Source: Mesodorylaimus sp. YZB2_4 (lineage: Eukaryota > Nematoda > Enoplea > Dorylaimida > Dorylaimidae). From it: a stretch of 64,000 bases of DNA. The stretch is taken from the NCBI GenBank assembly GCA_030248295.1, contig JASANH010001374.1, positions 372,001-436,000 on the forward strand. Direction: 5' to 3'. This document shows, piece after piece, positions 10,445 to 21,100 of this stretch. Position numbers and translations under genes: made by a program. Under the pieces are notes generated by a model that was given only the letters and a program-made list of their open reading frames with translations, was not told where the DNA came from and searched no databases. The stretch's first letter is position 1; every line of letters starts with the position of its first letter.

Positions 10445-13400
10445 ATGAGCTCCGACGAGGTAAAAAAAACTACTTTTTTTCAAATATCTCCACCTAAAAA
10501 CGAAGAATGTTTTAGCGAAAAATTAATCCGTGCGAAAAATGGTCATTTTTGCATTTTCGCAATGATTTTTCACTTGATTAGTTTATAGTATACAGGAAAT
10601 TCCTCGTTTTAGGATGCAGACATTAATCGCCTACGTTCTGATCTCATAAAATCTATTCGTTCGGTAAGTGGTTTTCTGATCGATGGCCTGCGCTGTAATC
10701 GCCGATCTGTAGATCTAAACGAAAGGGTCAAAATTTGTTACTTTTTTGACTCATCTGATCGATTGTTGGCTGGGAATAAAACAGATGACATTTACTTTTC
10801 AGAAAAAAACATCGCGGGTAAAATCAAGCGCTTCGGCTAATTCATCTCCGTCGATAACAACAACTAAAAGGAGCCAGGCGGATTCGAAAACTGCAATTTT
10901 GGACACTGATATGGACGATTTAGATGCGCTTCGTCGTGCAGCTCTGGTCACTTTAAAAAAATCGAAAGAAGCTTCGTTGAATCAGGTTCGACGTCATTTT
11001 TTTGCTGATACTGAATTTTGAATTTTTATAGCTTGCTGAGCAGTTTTAATTGGATTTTAAAAAATTTGCTTCTTTTTTAGATTGGTTCAACAGAAAGTCG
11101 TCCAATGAACAGTCCAGCTGCACCTCAATTCGTACCTGGTACTAATAACATGCCATTCAGCCAGCACCAATTTTTCGTTCCGCCTCCAGTATTATTAGGG
11201 CCTAGTGCTTCATTATCGCAATTTCCTGCTCCACCTCCAGCTTATCAATCACGATTTTTCGGGCATAACACTCACGGATTTCGCGCCATGTTTCGACCAA
11301 TGCGTTCGAATTTAATTGTAATTCAAACTGTGCCTCGTCCCGAAGACCAACCTCGACCCATTGAATCGACCTCGTTCACATCCGGGAAATTAATCTTGCC
11401 TCAGGATCGATATTCACGGCGACCGAATAATGACGCCGCCGAAAGTGGAAACGAAAAACGAAAACGTATGTAGGAATTTTTCCGTTTTTTTGTTTTGTAG
11501 TAATGAAAATAAGGTGGGCATTCTGATTTTAGATGACAAATGGTCTCGTTTCGAGGACACTAGCAGCAGGAGTAGTAGCAGCAGTAGTTCGCCAGCTTCG
11601 TCGGATGCGGAAAATGATAGCGATATTGAGGAGGAATCGAAGAAATCGATGGGAGATCGTAGCAGTGCTGGAACACCTTGCGAGGAAGAGAAGGAGACGT
11701 AGGTGCTTTAAAATGCTGTCAGGATGGACGGGGGGACTCGGGCTAGGGTTCGAATCCCGCTAAGGTTAAGTCTTAACGCAATGCTAACGTATGGAATACC
11801 TGCAAAAATTCGCAGAGATGCTATGCTCTGTTATTTACTCTTTGGCCAAACACTTAGCAGTGCGCTTGAGATTGCTTGAATTCGAGGAAAGAATCGACGC
11901 GCAGTAGTAATTAAGCTTTACTCTTTTAGCAAAGACGTTTCGGCGAGCGAATCGGAATCAACGCGCGATACATCATTCGAAGGAGTCGTAATTGACGAGA
12001 GTATCAGCGGAGAGCAATCGGATAAGGACGATGTTGGAACGGATTCAACGACGGGTCAAGAAGAATCGTCGAGTTCACCCGTTCGACCACGTTCGCCAGA
12101 ACCGCAAGAAGATGATCTTTTATTGGAAGAACCTGAACACGAAATTGAATTTTTGGATGAACCTATCGACGATGTTGTAATGCAACAATTAATGGTCGAT
12201 TCGCCGATAGTATCGGAATCAATGTCGACACCAGAACCGGTCAATCAACACGCGGATGAACAGTCGTTCGAGTCGCCCAATTCGAAAGAATTGAAAAAGC
12301 AACAGTTGAAATCGGAATATGAAGCGTTGAAACAACAATTGGAAGAATTACAGCATAAAAAAGCCAGCGGATCGAGTCATCGAAATGTGGAGGCGGACGA
12401 GATGGATTGGAAGAGTAGAAGACGAGGTGAGCAGGCGAGTCCGAACAAGAATAAGGTGGAAGAAACGAAGCAGACGAGACGAGATACGGGAGATGGCGAT
12501 CGACGACGTCGACATCGATCACCCAGTAATCGATCAGTTGGACATCGGCAGCTATTATCATCGGTTGTGGCAATGAGTGGCGATCAGGATCGATCGATAC
12601 GATCGGATACGAAACGTATTCATAGCGATTATGACGAGGACGAGAAGAAATTAAATTCGAGGGAAAAAGTTGTACGATATCGAGGACATTCATCGGACAA
12701 CGACACTAGCGTCCTGACATCGATACCACGATCCGCAAGAAGAACAGATTTGAAGAAAAGCGAGGAAAAATCGATTCTACCGAGCGCGGGTGAAGATTTG
12801 AGGAGATTTTTGGAAAAGAAAAAAGATCGAGTTGGATCGGGAAGTGGAAGAGAGGATTCGGGAATAAGCAAGATGGTATCATTGAAGAGGACGATTGTCT
12901 CATCGGTTGTGTCAAGCGGCGATACGGAATCGAGTGAGCTTGGAGAATGGGGCGCACGAAGGAATGGAAGTATGAGCAGCGGCGGTTCGTTTGGTAAGTG
13001 CCGAATGTTTACGTTTTTGGGCGGAGGTCAAAAAAACTGACCGTTGCTGGGGACAGTGTCGCAATCGGCCAAGAGACATCCTGTGCTCTCTATGGCAGGA
13101 TCCGAAACTGAGCCCTTGGCCGGGGGAGGGGATCCAGGAAGCAAAAACATTTTTTGTATTCACTGCGTTGTAGACTTTTTACTTCAACAAGGTTCATAAG
13201 TGGCGCGGGAAATGACTCCCTGATTTTTCAAGGTCCCCCAGGCAAAAATTAAAATAGTTTTCCAAATTTATAGCTTTAAATTTAACTTTTCGCAGTTTAT
13301 TGTGATTTTAACTGGAAGATTCCAGTCTTTCCAGTTTTTCCCAACTTGAACAATCCGTGCTTAGCCTGAGCCTTGCGACGTATCTCGTCAGAACTGCGAA

Positions 13401-15755
13401 GCGCAATTTGGGCTATTTCGTGCAAGCCTCTCGCTGCGCGCATCCAAGATTCCCTCTCGATTGTTATAAGGTTCTTGCACCTGAGCATCAATGGGCGCGG
13501 TAAATTCAAATATTTCGGTATCAATGACTTTTTTGTTACAAAATTACAGCCTACTCTCTGTTCGCTCGTATTATGTTTCGGCAATGGTCACGCCAAAAGT
13601 TTGGGCAGGGGTCAGGATTTTCTTGGCTTCGCATATGGGTCACTAATTTTTAGGTCGTCCAGAGGGGAGTTGGACCTTTTTTAAAAACTTCTAATAACTA
13701 TTAAAAAACTGACAATTTTTCCAGCCTGTGGGGCACCAGGCCTACCCACAGTTTTGGATTTTGCTCAAGGGAGGCTTGAATTTGGGCCATGTCCTAGCTG
13801 ATTCCACATCACCAATTGATTTTGGGGCCCTGATTTTTGTGTTTTACTAACGTGCATTAGTGCAGTCGGATCGACAGCCCACACGCGAGGGCCATGAACT
13901 AGCTGGAGGAAAGGCTAAACTGCTTTCGTGATGCCCGACATAATGGGGGTGCATATGCTTAGGACCCCGCCCCAGGTCTGGTCTGCTAAAGTCCCCAGTT
14001 CATGTTTCACCCTCACCCTACCCCATGGGTCTCATAAAAAACATGTACCCCGTCCCCTTTTTAGGATCTGGATCTTGCCCATACTTGCAAAGTGTAGGGG
14101 GGGGGAAAGTTTTGTAATGCGCAGTTTTCGTGCCAGGATGCGGATAAGGCGCCTTTGCACAAGTTTTAACCAAACTTCAGCGACCTCTGTCCAACCCGGG
14201 TTCATGGTTGGAGTTTCGCACCACGTCTGGGGTCCGTGGCAAGAATTCATAGTTTTTAGGTTTTTTGACCGCAACATCTTTGCGATATCTTCAAGACCTG
14301 CGAAGCTTCCCCAATTTTATTTTATTTTTTTATGTAGAGCACTGAAGTCTGAACAAATTCTTTTTTTAAACTTCAAGATATTTTTTAGATTTCATAACAG
14401 CAGTAAAGCAAATCCATGGTTAGAATGGGCCTTGGTGTAAAGCGCATAACTTTTTAGCCGCACTTGTTATTGGGCTGAAATTTTTACTGGTCATAATTTG
14501 ATGTCTAGGATATCTGTGCTTCAAATTTAAGCTGGGATCCTAAAGATCCTCGCTATTTTGAATTCCCGCCACGCCATGGAGTCCCCCTTGTAGTATGAAC
14601 GGTCGAACCCCCCTCCCCAATGAACTCGGGTTGGGTAGGGGCTCAAATGGGTGTGGCTGTCATCGGGATTTCGGATAAGCCATGTGTAGAAGTTACCATA
14701 TCCTAAATGGCGATAGACCATTTCACAGGCATCGTCTGAGGCACAATTTGAATTTCCCGCTGTAAACGGGAAATAAATAGTTTTACATAGATGAGAAATT
14801 TTTTATTGTAAATTTAAAGCCTGTGCGCTAGTTGTATCGACAGAAATTTTCTGTTGGCAGTTTTCCTGATTTATTCCTTTAGTGTTCTTTTCAAAAAGGT
14901 GCTAGAATTTGTTGCTATTTTGTTTAAAAAGCTTTTAAGAGCGAGAAGCGCACAAGCTTGGAAGTGAGGGACTTTTCAACTATGAAAAGTTGTCATAAGC
15001 GGCGCGCAGTGGGGAATTAAAATTTTGCGTTGTTCGAGATCTTAAACGGCTTAGCTTTTTTTTCCTCCACCTCCTCGACACGCGGGCCCCCCCCCCCCTG
15101 TGCCGAAGAGCAGGGCCTCTTCGCCTTCTTATCTGCTGCATAAACCACTTATTTTCGCGGCTATCACTTCATTTTTGCACGCGGATCTGGCCTACGTGTG
15201 GGACCGGGGGGGAGGCGGATGAGGAAGCCAGGGAATACCCAGCTCCCCTGTCAAATTGCCCAAGTTTGAGGATGGTGACGGGACGAGCGAGGGGCATGGA
15301 CGATCGATGAGTACAATGCGAGCGGGTGGTCGTTGGAGGAACTCCGGTAAGAAAAGAGGAAAGCGAGCGAGGTTACTCGTGTTTGTGGTGTGGCCATTGT
15401 GCATAATGATGTGTATAGAGCGCAGTTTTTCTGGCAATAATAGCAAGAGAGAAGATGAGGACGATATTGGGACAGTTAGGAGAAATGTGTGATCAGATGA
15501 TTGATGGAAGGAATGCGATGCTAATTTATGACTTTTGGGGCTGATATGGAAATTATCTGCTCCCTTGCTGGTGCTCACTGTCTTGTCATGTGCGCTGGGG
15601 CGTGTGTTGATGCTGTGCCAGTTTTGCATTGTGCGGCTGTGTTCCTCGGTTGGGCGGTGTGTAATCTCTTCTTTACGACAGGTGCTACTTCGAAAGAGGG
15701 GACCGGCAGTGCGGGATGTGGCCAAAAAGTGAAACTGAGAAAACGATCTGATTGA
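10445..15755 (+). CDS. Charged Ser/Arg-rich coiled-coil protein, function unknown
   Basis: Not recognised. Well-supported exons are 10445-10459, 10613-10663, 10803-10985, 11081-11465, 11533-11698 and 11930-12993. All have GT-AG borders and matching phases. They give about 620 residues: an Ala/Leu-rich helix DLDALRRAALVTLKKS, a Pro-rich stretch, an acidic Ser-rich region, a predicted coiled coil (ELKKQQLKSEYEALKQQLEE), then Arg/Ser/Asp-rich sequence. This composition is common in nuclear RNA-processing or chromatin factors, but that is inference. The 3' end is unresolved. Exon 6 ends at a strong donor at 12994 in phase 1. Likely terminal exons are 15232-15346 (5' border uncertain) and 15682-15755, which join each other in phase 1 and end in a basic tail (QKVKLRKRSD), with AATAAA at 15902-15907. 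A linking exon is missing; a short exon at 13866-13897 is an alternative end. Confidence 0.7.
11699..11929 (+). other. Intron with a tRNA-like B-box fragment
   Basis: Intron of the coiled-coil protein gene. At about 11740-11765 it contains GGGTTCGAATCCCGC-like sequence (AGGGTTCGAATCCCGCTAAG), matching a Pol III B box. No convincing A box precedes it, so it is probably the remains of a tRNA-derived SINE. Confidence 0.5.
13080..13790 (+). repeat. Dispersed repeat R2, copy 2
   Basis: Same order of landmarks as the copy at 6690-7920: CCAGGAAGCAAAAA, CAGGCAAAAATTAAAAT, CTTAGCCTGAGCC, ATAAGGTTCTTGCACCTGAG and GTCACTAATTTTT. It lacks the middle part (about 7150-7490 of copy 1 differs), so the family varies by internal deletion. 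It lies between exon 6 and the probable last exons of the coiled-coil protein gene. Confidence 0.75.
13791..14704 (+). other. Spacer or intron sequence without recognisable feature
   Basis: Probably intronic in the coiled-coil protein gene. It contains a TTTTGAATTCCCGCC motif near 14560 and a possible 3' splice site at 13865. Nothing else could be supported. Confidence 0.4.
14705..15040. mobile_element. Foldback (MITE-like) element M2, copy 2
   Basis: Shares ACCATTTCACAG, AATTTGAATTTCCCGCTG, GTGCTAGAATTTGTTGCTATT and a mirrored right end (GTTGTCATAAGCGGCGCGCAG) with the copy at 8215-8525. The two ends are imperfect inverted repeats. The copies differ by many substitutions, so they are old. 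Confidence 0.7.
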
Positions 15756-15901
15756 AAAGCGAGTGATGGAAGTGATAATGGTTGGGGAGATGCTAGTGTT
15801 TGCCTACTCTGGGTTCCATGCCTTCTCAGTCTGGTTTATGTACAGTACTTGGTGAGGCTATGCTTGCACGTGATTATTGGTTATCGATTGAGTGACGTAG
15901 A

Positions 15902-15907
15902 AATAAA
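15902..15907 (+). terminator. Polyadenylation signal AATAAA
   Basis: It lies 147 bp after the proposed stop codon of the coiled-coil protein gene at 15755 and about 100 bp before the BLOC1S2 start codon. This supports a transcript ending here. Confidence 0.55.
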
Positions 15908-16008
15908 GGCTACTCTCAAGTGGGGGTCTTGGTGAGCGCGGTCGTGTCCTGGCCAGATACTGCGAATGGTGAGCGTGCCATGCTACGAATGAGAGTTTTC
16001 TAGGAGCC

Positions 16009-16582
16009 ATGGCTGCCAGCTCGTCCAAACAGTCGGTCGTGCCGCCATCGCCCAGCGCAGTGACGATACCGGACTCGGAGTTGGATCGATTGGCCAAGGA
16101 CGCGTTTGAGAAGTCGGGCCAGTATCTGACTGGAGTGCTGGAAGGTGAGGGCCTGGTAGGAGGGCTCTGTGTGCTTGTGGCCCTTCGGCTGTGCTCACAT
16201 CCGGACTGGCTATGTGTGTGCCTCAGGTACCGCCGATGACTACAAACTGTTGGAGCAAATGAACGACACGGCCTGTCAGCGATACGCTGACATCAAGCAG
16301 GTGGCTGCCAACGTGACAAAGTCCTTGGAAGACTTGAATTCTAAGTGTAAGCTGGGCCTGGCTATGAGTCCATGGACGCAAGATGGTCTTTGCAGATGAC
16401 AATCTTCGACCATATTTGGATTTGATCGACGATATCGATCGTAGTAGCAAGAGACTCGAGGAAGCAGCCTATGCCATCGATGCGTATGTCAAGACTTTGG
16501 GTAAGATTTATTCTGGTGTTGTGACTGGAGGAAATAGTTTGCTGTTTCAGAAGCCAAGTTCAAGCAGTTGGAGAAACGATGA
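16009..16582 (+). CDS. BLOC1S2: BLOC-1 complex subunit 2
   Basis: Subunit of BLOC-1 (and BORC), cytosolic complexes that act in lysosome-related organelle biogenesis and lysosome positioning. Exons are 16009-16144, 16227-16346, 16396-16500 and 16551-16582, with all introns GT-AG and phase 1, giving 130 residues. The human protein is 142. Diagnostic stretches are YLTGVLEGTADDYKLLEQMN, YADIKQVAANVTKSLEDLN, LRPYLDLIDDID and the terminal KFKQLEKR. These line up with the human sequence along its length and form the conserved helical core. Introns are only 49-82 bp. The short Ser/Pro-rich N-terminus (MAASSSKQSVVPPSP) is poorly conserved, as usual. The start sits about 100 bp after a polyadenylation signal, so the promoter must be very compact. 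Confidence 0.96.
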
Positions 16583-16709
16583 GGTGTGTGCTCACATTCT
16601 ACAATCCCTTGTATGTATATGGTAGGTGATGAAGTGAGGTGTTAGTGGTGGCAGTCGTATGTGTTGCATTGTTCTGATATCGAATGGCGTTGGCACCGGA
16701 TGATACTCT

Positions 16710-17079
16710 TATCTGAAACTATATTTTACGCATGGTGTGCAATACTGTGGACATGGCTATACTATATGTGAATATATAGTATAGCCATGACTAAATTTTA
16801 GCTGAAATGGAATATTCTTTTGTAGAAAAGAACACGAAAGTAAGACTGGCCTGGCGGGTTAAGGCGTCTGCCTTTCACGCGTGCCGGGGAGGGTTCGACT
16901 CCCGCCTGGGTCAAAAATGATGGTCAATTTATGTGCTCCTTAGATCTGGAGTATGGGAGTATGCGCGCTGGGTATTGGTAGAGTATGGCCTCATTGCCAC
17001 CGGTAGTAGTTAGCGCGGTCATGGGATAAAGTAGGTACGACATGACTGGCCTACGTTGTGTAAAATATGGTTTCAGGTA
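16710..17079. mobile_element. M1 foldback element with a SINE inside
   Basis: The ends TATCTGAAACTATATTTTAC and GTGTAAAATATGGTTTCAGG are inverted repeats of each other and match three compact M1 copies elsewhere, but the spacing is about 370 bp instead of 115-140 bp. The extra length corresponds to the SINE. Confidence 0.65.
16838..16990 (+). mobile_element. tRNA-Glu-like SINE copy
   Basis: The head has TGGCCTGGCGGGTTAAGGCG (A box region) and GGGTTCGACTCCCGCC (B box). The body GGTCAAAAATGATGGTCAAT and TATGTGCTCCTTAG matches the copies at 43335 and 43925. Confidence 0.75.
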
Positions 17080-18192
17080 TGGGTTTCCTTCATTAATGAG
17101 ACTTTGTTAGAGGAATGATGTTGTCTGTTTGATCCTAGACTGCAAGCAAACTCTCATTTGGACAGTATTCGTAGACGGGTGCAGGAAGCGGTGTGCATGC
17201 TGCACTCGTTTGTTTGATGCCCCGAGGCGCATTCATGCGTTGAACTTCTAGTGCTGCAAGTGACTGCACACAGTTGACTTTTGCTTGGCAATCTTTTCGA
17301 CAGATGACCCAGGGTTGGTTCAGGAACTTTTTGCGCACCCTGTATGATACGACTCTGACTCGTGAGTGGCTCTGTTGGTCTTGCTGCCATTGTCCTGGAG
17401 TGCGTATACAAGCAATGTGGTAGACTGATGTGAAGACAAAGTGGGTTCGAATGCCGCCCTCCCACATGACTGAACACCCCTTCCATTGCTCCTGGACCAG
17501 CCAGTCTTGGCTGAAGTTTGCTCTCGTGCTAGGTGCTCCTCTGCAGGGGAGGGTTCGAACCTCGCATTCCATCGAGTTGCGAGGATTCTGGCCATCCCTT
17601 GCAGTGCCATCAGTGATCGATCATGCCCACAGTTTGTCTGCCCATCAAGCAATCGACTGAAACCTATGACCTTGCAAAGCAAAAATGCAGCGTTTCCTTT
17701 CTTATTTTTGGTCAGAATGAATGCAGTTTGTGCATTCTAAAGAACATCTATCTTGTAGAGGAAAAGCTGGAGACTCGTACGGTATGTTTGGCTTTCACTG
17801 CAAGCTTCATGTTTTAGCTGAATCGAGCAAAATTTGGTTCAGGAACTTTTTGCTCACCCTGTGTGATACGACTGGGAGTGTCTGTTTGTCTGCATACCAG
17901 CTCATATTAAGCAGACTGATGCGAAGACGAGTGGGCTCAAGTGCCGCCCTTCCACGTGACTGCACACCCGTTTAATGGTCATAGCTCTACTTCCGGACCA
18001 GCAAGTCTCGGCCGGAGTAACCCAGGACACGGGCTGTTAGTGAGCATCGAAGAGGGTAATGGCTGGTGTGGCTGCCATTGGATTAATTCCAGGGGTCGAC
18101 ACGGGCGCTTGGTGGCCCCTGGTAACTGTTGTCAACCGAGTTGGCCTATTCGAGGAGATGAGTTCAGTGTGTTCTCTTGTCCGAGTGGGAAC

Positions 18193-21100
18193 ATGACGCA
18201 TGCCAAGAGAGTGCTGGTCGATTTCGCCTTCTGGTCCTCGTCGGCTGGCATGCCCCACGTGGGCAGGGCCAAGTCGAAATGCATGGGGGCATTCTGGTTG
18301 ATCATCTGGTTTGTGTGCCTGGCCTGTTTCATCTATCAAATGTGGATGATCGTTGTGCAGTACCTGTCCTACAAAGTACTCGTGCAGACCCAGGTGGGTA
18401 CTGGCTGGTCCACTGTAGTGGCCTGTGCATAGCCCTGTCTTTTAGTTGATCTTCAAGCCCATGCCGTTCCCTTCGGTCACCGTCTGCAACTTGAATCCGT
18501 ACAAAGCCTCCAGAATTGGGAAGTACTCAGAGTTGAAGGAGCTGGTAAGTAGTGTCTGGTTACTGTGCTGCAGACGCGGCCGCAGCAGATTCATAGTGGC
18601 CAGTGTCTGATAAGATCACGCTGACAGTGGTCCGAAGTTGGTGTGCAGTCGAGGCTTCAAGGAGTCATCAAGGCATCGCACACACAAAGGGGCAGCAGGG
18701 GGCGGAGAGCCAGAAACCGCACCCCCAAAAAGATCTGCAGGATGATAAGCCCTGTGTCAGCTGAGAGCTAAAAGCACAAAAAAAGTCAGTCTGTATCCGT
18801 CGGCCCCAAAAGGCTGTCCTGACTGCCAGTCCACACTGCACAGTAAGATCAGTCAGTCAGGAATGAGAAGACGTTTCTGGAATTGACCACGCTGATTCAG
18901 TCCTCTGTTGGTGTAAGTTTGGCGGCGCTCAGAAAGGCAGGTATAGGCCGGCATAGGCGCCTTATACGAGGTGCGGCAAAACCAGATCTAAACTAGCCAT
19001 GACAGAGTAAAGTGAGAGTAAATGATGGAGAGCAAGATGATCCACACAAATGCACCCGTCACGCCTGCCAGATATGAAAAAAGGAGCAATCCAGTATGGA
19101 ACACAGACAACAGGACTTTTCGGGTATCACAGCCGTCACCAGCAGGACTCGCCGCAGGACAGAATCAGGGAGACCAGAGAATGGCTCAACCACCCCACAA
19201 ACACTTCTCGTCGAGTATGACTGTCCCACACCACGAAGGCCGTGTATGTAGACTCCCATTCGGGGGGGCCGTCGGCTGTCTAAGGGGTTCTGACGGACCT
19301 GGGACCTGCTCATAGAGCATGTGCAGACCAGGAACTCAAGACCAGTCTGCTGCCTGCAAACTGAACTGGACAGTCATGCTGGTCCTGAAACAGTGCACTT
19401 ACAGGCAGGAGACACCACAGTAATCCATGCCTATTACACTGGCACTGTCCACTAACTGTTACGCGAAGGCGCACGGAGTTCACAGGAAGTTTCTGCTGCC
19501 TCCAGAGTCCCAGCCGCAAGGGGCAACAGTCATAGACTGACCGCATACACTGCTCAGCGTTAACATCAACTTTACACTATCTCTCCGCGCGCGCGAATTC
19601 AAAAGTAGGGAGACACTGGGGACACCATGCATACAGCATGGAGGACACCGAGGGTGAGCAAGTGCTTGTTACAAGACGACATGATCCCACAACCTACTGT
19701 ACAGCTGGCCCACTAGATCAGTGGATACTCCGGGCTTACAGGTCTTATGCCCGTGTAACTTCAGGAGTCGCCTGTCCATGCTAGTGGTCGGCTATTTCCC
19801 ATGTCTCCGAATCCGTCCCCCGTACACTGGTCGAACGTCCCGGGTTCGATCCCCTCCAGGAACTAAGGGAGCATCTCTTTACAAGGCCATCTTTGAGGAT
19901 GAGGATTGTTGCATGACTGAATGCAGATGGCTGTGCCTATTCGCGCTTCCAGGTCGCAGGTGGCTACACAGTGCATAATTGATTGCAGATGTCCATGTAT
20001 GTCGAAGCCAGCAAACAAACGTTGGATGAGTCGAGGGACAAATACGACCTGTTGGTATGGGCTCGAGACGACCCCTTTGTCCAACCCCCAACACTGGCCA
20101 TTCTTTCAGAGAACAAATGACTCCATGGAGCGGCTGGAGAGAGCGCGCGACGTCATGGAGTACCTGGTGACAGCCTATCCCAGATCCACCATCGACGACA
20201 TCTCCTACGAGGTGACCGACATGATTGGCTCCTGTTCATTCAACCACCTACAATGCGGACCCAATAATTTCACTGCCGTCTACGACCCCATATACGGCCG
20301 ATGCTTCAAATTCAACACCACATTGACCAGCGAAAGGGCGGGACCCAAATATGGTAATTGCACTGCTCTAGCTTATAGTCCTGAAACAGCAATACTTACC
20401 ATATCCATGCAAGGGCCCGCCTTGTTCAGGTATCGGTCGTGGCAGCCCAGGCTGAAACTAACTTTTACACACCTCTGCGGACATTTGACATTTTGAGACT
20501 GTGCTCTGTGCGATCAATATATTGTATTGGACGCCTATCCTATCCCATGGATAGGAGCCCTAGTCTGAAACCATATTTTACTCATCTCGTACAATGCTTT
20601 GCTAAGAATGGCTTGGCGTATGGTATGACGCACAGAAGAGACAAATAGATCACATTGCTTCAAATTTGGATATATTGAGTAAAATACGGTTTCAGACAGA
20701 GATGCATGTTGCCATGCTAGACCAGTGTCGCACAACTGCACCGGCTGCGTAAAATATAGTCACAGATACGAGTTCCCACGGTGCACACTCACGTCAGAGT
20801 CGGCTTGCTCTTTCAGGTCTGCGACTGTTCGTCATAACCAATGTGTCCGAGTACATTGAGACCAGTGACTCGCTGGGAGTGCGCATCACCAGTAAGTGCT
20901 GCCCGCGACCCCCCCCCCCCCCCCCCGGCAGTGACACGTTGCTTGTATTTAGTCACCAGAGAGGGCGACCCCATCTTCCCTGATTCGTTCGGACACAATG
21001 CCCAGACTGGATTCACCACATCGTTCGCCCTAAAATATGTAAGGCCCTCCCCTGCTCGATCCTGGGTCAGATGACATGAGAACACTCGTTCTTGCAGTTG

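Larger units (their letters stand above)
16583..18192. other. Spacer between BLOC1S2 and the DEG/ENaC gene, repeat-rich
   Basis: Holds the two ends of an M1 element (16710-16729 and 17058-17079), a SINE between them (about 16838-16990), and two diverged copies of a repeat with AACTTTTTGCGCACCCTG (17330) or AACTTTTTGCTCACCCTG (17845) and GTGCCGCCCTCCCAC-like sequence (17450, 17940). Any 5' exon of the channel gene would also lie here, but I could not define one. Confidence 0.6.

Noticed and set aside
13928..14440. 170-codon plus-strand open frame
   Set aside because: No motif, no homology and no splice support; it lies in probable intron sequence between repeats R2 and M2.
15192..15725. 177-codon minus-strand open frame
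   Set aside because: No motif or homology, unusual Ser/Leu/Pro composition, and it overlaps the more plausible plus-strand terminal exons that are backed by splice sites and a poly-A signal.
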